9,312 nucleotides of DNA from CAZQDP01 sp964592375 (GTDB lineage: Bacteria > Bacillota > Clostridia > RUG12999), in the NCBI GenBank assembly GCA_964592375.1, contig CAZQDP010000082.1:1-9312 (forward strand). Reading direction: 5' to 3'. This document shows positions 6,354-9,312 of this stretch, piece after piece; positions within the stretch are counted from its first letter, which is position 1, and each line of letters starts with the position of its first letter. A model generated the notes under the pieces. The model had not been told where the DNA came from. It searched no databases and saw nothing but the letters and a program-made list of their open reading frames with translations. The translations under genes and the position numbers were made by a program.

Positions 6354-7175
6354 ATGGACTATGTACAAAGTGTAAGCCAAAGTGCCAAATATATTGAAAG
6401 TAAAATTGGTTTCAAGGCAGATACGGCCATTGTACTCGGCTCAGGGCTTGGTGCACTGGCGCAGAGCCTTGAAAATAAAAAAGAAATACCCTATGAAGAA
6501 ATTCCGTCCTTTCCTATTTCTACAACGCCCGGTCATGCCGGTAAAATGATTGCAGGAGAAAAGTGTGGTAAAAAAGTCATTTGTTTATCCGGCAGGTTTC
6601 ATTACTATGAGGGTTATTCTATGCAGGAGGCTGCATATTATGTACGGGTGCTTAAGCTTTTGGGTATTAAGAAGCTTATTCTGACCTGCGCGGTTGGCGG
6701 CATTCATCCATCTCTTCGTGCAGGTGATTTGGTAACCATTAGCGATCATATCAAATTCTTTGATGCCTCGCCTCTTCGAGGGAAGAATGAAGATTTTTTT
6801 GGCCCTCGATTTAATGACATGAGCACGGTGTATACGCCTATGATGAGAGAAATTGCTTTGGATGTAGCAAAGGAAATTGGTCTGCCTCTGCACAGCGGCG
6901 TATATGCCTTTATGCCTGGCCCTAGCTTCGAAACACCGGCTGAAATTAAAATGCTGGGTATTTTGGGGGCGGATATTGTTGGCATGTCTACCGTGCCGGA
7001 AGCCATCGTGGCTGCCCATTGCGGACTTGAGGTTCTTGGCATTGCTTGTGTAACCAATATGGCCGCAGGCATTAGCAGTTCGCCACTGAGTCACGAGGAG
7101 GTTTTTGAAACCGCACAAAAGGCACAGGATGGATTTGTATTATTGATTGAGAAAATTTTAATGCGACTGGAGTGA
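6354..7175 (+). CDS. punA: Purine nucleoside phosphorylase, trimeric (PNP-I / PunA) type
   Basis: It phosphorolyses purine (deoxy)nucleosides to the free base and (deoxy)ribose 1-phosphate in purine salvage. The 273 residues show the order typical of the trimeric class: GSGLG near residue 30 for phosphate, GRFHYYEGYSM, the GGI segment at 115-117, GPSFETPAE with the base-contacting glutamate at 197, GADIVGMSTVPEAIVAAHCG, then TNMAAGIS with Asn235 (equivalent to human Asn243, which favours 6-oxopurines) and His247 (equivalent to human His257). Unlike most relatives, the usual TNAAGGIN is TCAVGGIH (Cys112, Val114, His118), and DHIN is DHIK (Lys134). The overall match is clear, but exact substrate preference is uncertain and an MTA-phosphorylase-like activity cannot be excluded by eye. 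The stop overlaps the cysE start. The symbol is by homology class; pnp or pdp are also used. Confidence 0.92.
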   Translation: MDYVQSVSQSAKYIESKIGFKADTAIVLGSGLGALAQSLENKKEIPYEEIPSFPISTTPGHAGKMIAGEKCGKKVICLSGRFHYYEGYSMQEAAYYVRVLKLLGIKKLILTCAVGGIHPSLRAGDLVTISDHIKFFDASPLRGKNEDFFGPRFNDMSTVYTPMMREIALDVAKEIGLPLHSGVYAFMPGPSFETPAEIKMLGILGADIVGMSTVPEAIVAAHCGLEVLGIACVTNMAAGISSSPLSHEEVFETAQKAQDGFVLLIEKILMRLE

Positions 7176-7831
7176 TGGGTTTGTTTAATAATCTTCGGTA
7201 TGATATAAAAGCAATAATGGAGAGGGACCCTGCGGCAAGAAACCCGTTGGAGGTGTTTTTGCTCTATCCCGGCCTTCATGCGGTTTTTTGGCATCGGTTT
7301 GCCCATTTTTTATATCGGCATAAGTGGTTTTTTTTGGCGAGGCTCATATCGCAGGGTGTCCGCTTTTTTTCAGGAATAGAAATCCATCCCGGTGCCAAAA
7401 TAGGGAAGGGATTATTTATTGACCACGGCATGGGTGTTATCATTGGAGAAACGGCTGAAATTGGAGACGACTGCACCATTTATCAAAATGTAACCCTTGG
7501 GGGAACGGGAAAGGATATCGGTAAGCGCCACCCCACCATTGGTAATAATGTGATGATTGGAGCAGGTGCAAAGGTGCTCGGTCCCTTTAAGGTGGGGGAT
7601 AATTCAAAAATCGCCGCCAATGCCGTGGTTCTCGATGCAGTGCCTGAGGATTGCACGTGCGTAGGCGTTCCGGCAAGGGTGATCAAAAGAGCCGGCGTGC
7701 GAGTGTGCAACGATTTAGACCAAATTCATATTCCCGATCCGGTGGCGATGGAACTGTGCAAAATGAATATTACATTGGAAAAGCTACAAAAGGAAATAGA
7801 ACAGCTGCAAAAGGAAAAAGGAGATAGATAA
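7175..7831 (+). CDS. cysE: Serine O-acetyltransferase
   Basis: It transfers acetyl from acetyl-CoA to L-serine, giving O-acetylserine, the first step of cysteine synthesis. The 218 residues match the short Firmicutes form, lacking the long N-terminal extension of E. coli CysE. The N-terminal helical part contains MERDPAARNPLEVFLLYPGLHAVFWHRFAH in pieces typical of the family. From about residue 68 the left-handed beta-helix hexapeptide repeats follow (GIEIHPGAKIG, then IDHGMGVIIGE with Asp83-His84, TLGGTGK, KRHP with His119, and GVPARVI). The end is a charged helix with heptad-like spacing and stops in GDR, not the terminal Ile that binds CysK in E. coli. The ATG overlaps the pnp stop (TGATG). 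A TTG at 7181 has a better-placed GGAG (7169-7172, spacing 8) and is an equally possible start, two residues shorter. It directly precedes cysS, as in B. subtilis. Confidence 0.95.
   Translation: MGLFNNLRYDIKAIMERDPAARNPLEVFLLYPGLHAVFWHRFAHFLYRHKWFFLARLISQGVRFFSGIEIHPGAKIGKGLFIDHGMGVIIGETAEIGDDCTIYQNVTLGGTGKDIGKRHPTIGNNVMIGAGAKVLGPFKVGDNSKIAANAVVLDAVPEDCTCVGVPARVIKRAGVRVCNDLDQIHIPDPVAMELCKMNITLEKLQKEIEQLQKEKGDR
7817..7825 (+). promoter_or_regulatory. Ribosome binding site of cysS inside the end of cysE
   Basis: AAAGGAGAT, with GGAG at 7820-7823, lies 9 bases before ATG 7833. It sits wholly inside the last cysE codons, consistent with coupled translation of cysE and cysS. Confidence 0.75.
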
Positions 7832-7832
7832 C

Positions 7833-9236
7833 ATGCGCCTATACAATACACTCGCAAGAAAAAAAGAAGAATTTGTGTCCATCACGCCAGGAAAGGTGCT
7901 GATGTACTCCTGTGGACCTACGGTGTACAACTATTTTCATATTGGCAACGCACGCCCATTTATTATTTTTGATACGCTCAGAAGATATCTTGAATATTTG
8001 GGATATGAAGTGAAATTCGTACAGAACTTTACAGACATTGATGATAAGATGATTGCAAATGCAAACAAAGAGGGCATTACGGTAAAGGAACTTGCAAACA
8101 GATTTATTAGTGAATATTTTATCGATGCCAAAGGACTTGGCATTCATGAGGCCTCGGTTCATCCGCTTGCAACGGATAATATGGATGTGATTATTGAAAT
8201 GGTCAAGACCCTAGAAGAAAAGGGGTATGCTTACCATGTAGATGGAGATGTTTATTTCTCCACTGCAAAATTTGAGCAGTATGGAAAGCTTTCTCATCAA
8301 ATAATAGAAGATTTGGCAGCCGGAGCACGTATTGAGGTGGATGAACGGAAAAGGGACGCCATGGATTTTGTTCTTTGGAAAAAGCAAAAAGAGGGTGAGC
8401 CTGCATGGGAAAGTCCTTGGGGAATGGGCCGGCCGGGTTGGCATATTGAATGTTCCGCCATGGCAAATCGGTATTTAGGTCCTACCATCGATATCCATAG
8501 CGGGGGGCAAGATTTAATATTCCCTCATCATGAAAACGAAATTGCGCAAAGTGAATGCGCCAATAATAAGCCATTTGCACGATATTGGCTGCACAACGGA
8601 TACATTAATATCGATAATCAAAAGATGTCCAAATCCAAGGGGAATTTCTTTACGGTAAGAGATGTGGCAGCGCAGTATGATTATGAAGTGATTCGGTTCT
8701 TCATGCTCAGCGCCCATTACAGGAGTCCCATTAATTTTTCGCAGGAGCTCATGGGTCAGGCACAAAGTGCTTTGGAAAGACTTCAAAACTGTGTGGACAA
8801 CCTTCGTTTTATGCAAAAAACTGCGCAGGGATTATGCACAGACACCGAGGAGGATGCACTCTACGAAAAGCTCATGGGAATAGAGGGCGAGTTTAAAAAA
8901 GCAATGGATGACGATATCAACACAGCAGATGCCATTGCCGCCTTGTTTGATATGGTAAGAGAAATCAACTCGGGCGTTCATGATAATAACTCTGCCGCGC
9001 AGTTAGAGCGCATATTGGCACTGATCGTAAAGCTCTCAGGGGTGCTTGGATTATTGCAAAAAAATCAAGATGAGGTTCCGGCTGAAATTATGTCCCTTGC
9101 TGAGGAAAGAGCAGTAGCAAGACGGGATAAAAACTTTGCGCGCTCAGATGAACTGCGCGATAAAATTGCATCCTTGGGATACCTTGTGGAGGACACTGGC
9201 AAAGGTCCGAAAATCACCAAAATGAAGGGTCAGTAA
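7833..9236 (+). CDS. cysS: Cysteinyl-tRNA synthetase
   Basis: A class I aminoacyl-tRNA synthetase that charges tRNA-Cys with cysteine in the cytosol. At 467 residues it has the usual length. The HIGH-type motif is HIGN at 36-39, following MYSCGPTVYN. The KMSKS loop is exact at 264-268. The zinc site that recognises the cysteine thiol is complete: Cys27, Cys207 (WHIECSAM), His232 and Glu236 (PHHENEIAQSE), matching E. coli Cys28, Cys209, His234 and Glu238. The DALR-type helical domain occupies about 340-410, and the C-terminal tail has ARSDELRDKIASLGY and ends KMKGQ. The gene is complete and starts 1 base after cysE. In B. subtilis cysE-cysS is followed by mrnC and rlmB, but the 76 bases after this gene show no recognisable start of either. 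Confidence 0.98.
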   Translation: MRLYNTLARKKEEFVSITPGKVLMYSCGPTVYNYFHIGNARPFIIFDTLRRYLEYLGYEVKFVQNFTDIDDKMIANANKEGITVKELANRFISEYFIDAKGLGIHEASVHPLATDNMDVIIEMVKTLEEKGYAYHVDGDVYFSTAKFEQYGKLSHQIIEDLAAGARIEVDERKRDAMDFVLWKKQKEGEPAWESPWGMGRPGWHIECSAMANRYLGPTIDIHSGGQDLIFPHHENEIAQSECANNKPFARYWLHNGYINIDNQKMSKSKGNFFTVRDVAAQYDYEVIRFFMLSAHYRSPINFSQELMGQAQSALERLQNCVDNLRFMQKTAQGLCTDTEEDALYEKLMGIEGEFKKAMDDDINTADAIAALFDMVREINSGVHDNNSAAQLERILALIVKLSGVLGLLQKNQDEVPAEIMSLAEERAVARRDKNFARSDELRDKIASLGYLVEDTGKGPKITKMKGQ

Positions 9237-9312
9237 AAAATCAAACTTAAGATGCTTGTGTAGGATTACAATAGATGTGTTACAGTAAGTAAAAAAAAGA
9301 GTAGCGAATAGG

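Noticed and set aside
6585..7118. Long open reading frames on the minus strand, for example opposite the purine nucleoside phosphorylase.
   Set aside because: They lack ribosome binding sites and recognisable domains, and lie wholly opposite well-identified genes. They are frame shadows.
9237..9312. Possible promoter (TACAAT at 9267-9272) or terminator after cysS.
   Set aside because: No acceptable -35 element lies 16-18 bases upstream, and no stable stem followed by a T-run is present. The poly-A stretch near 9291 alone is not evidence.

Overview
This window reads as an ordinary block of chromosomal housekeeping genes from a low-to-mid GC Gram-positive bacterium, most likely a member of the Clostridia (Firmicutes/Bacillota). 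The evidence is the Firmicutes-type gene set (IspA, a YuiD-like divergent PAP2 protein, two-domain CinA, RecX, the short form of CysE beside cysS), strong AGGAGG-type ribosome binding sites, frequent TTG starts, and tight same-strand packing. I cannot name a genus. All ten genes lie on the + strand. I found no mobile element, CRISPR array, tRNA, rRNA, toxin-antitoxin pair or phage gene, and no new biological system.

Layout. Bases 2-793 are the 3' part of ispA (farnesyl diphosphate synthase), cut by the window edge. A small membrane protein of the divergent PAP2 (DUF212/YuiD) family follows at 836-1285. After an 82-base spacer comes a DNA-maintenance, translation and lipid cluster: cinA (1368-2600), recA (2670-3671), recX (3674-4300), rimO (4297-5771, interrupted by an assembly gap) and pgsA (5779-6318). 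A 35-base spacer with a strong ribosome binding site leads to a trimeric-type purine nucleoside phosphorylase (6354-7175), then cysE (7175-7831) and cysS (7833-9236), packed with almost no spacing. The last 76 bases (9237-9312) hold no gene, and I see no convincing terminator or promoter in them. No gene-free stretch exceeds 300 bases; the longest inside the block is 1286-1367.

How the genes fit together. IspA and PgsA serve membrane biogenesis (isoprenoid precursor and phosphatidylglycerol). RecA and RecX form a recombinase/regulator pair. CinA, often linked to recA, is an NMN deamidase and nucleotide-pyrophosphatase-type enzyme. RimO methylthiolates ribosomal protein S12. CysE makes O-acetylserine, the precursor of cysteine, and CysS charges tRNA-Cys with cysteine. 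From recA to pgsA the genes are 2, -4 and 7 bases apart, and from pnp to cysS they overlap by 1 or are 1 base apart, so each group is probably co-transcribed and translationally coupled.

The most important point for a user is at 4457-4666. A run of exactly 100 Ns sits between two identical 55-base copies of the same rimO sequence. This is a scaffolding artefact: the two contig ends overlap, and removing one copy plus the Ns restores a full-length 439-residue RimO. As printed, rimO falsely looks duplicated and frameshifted.
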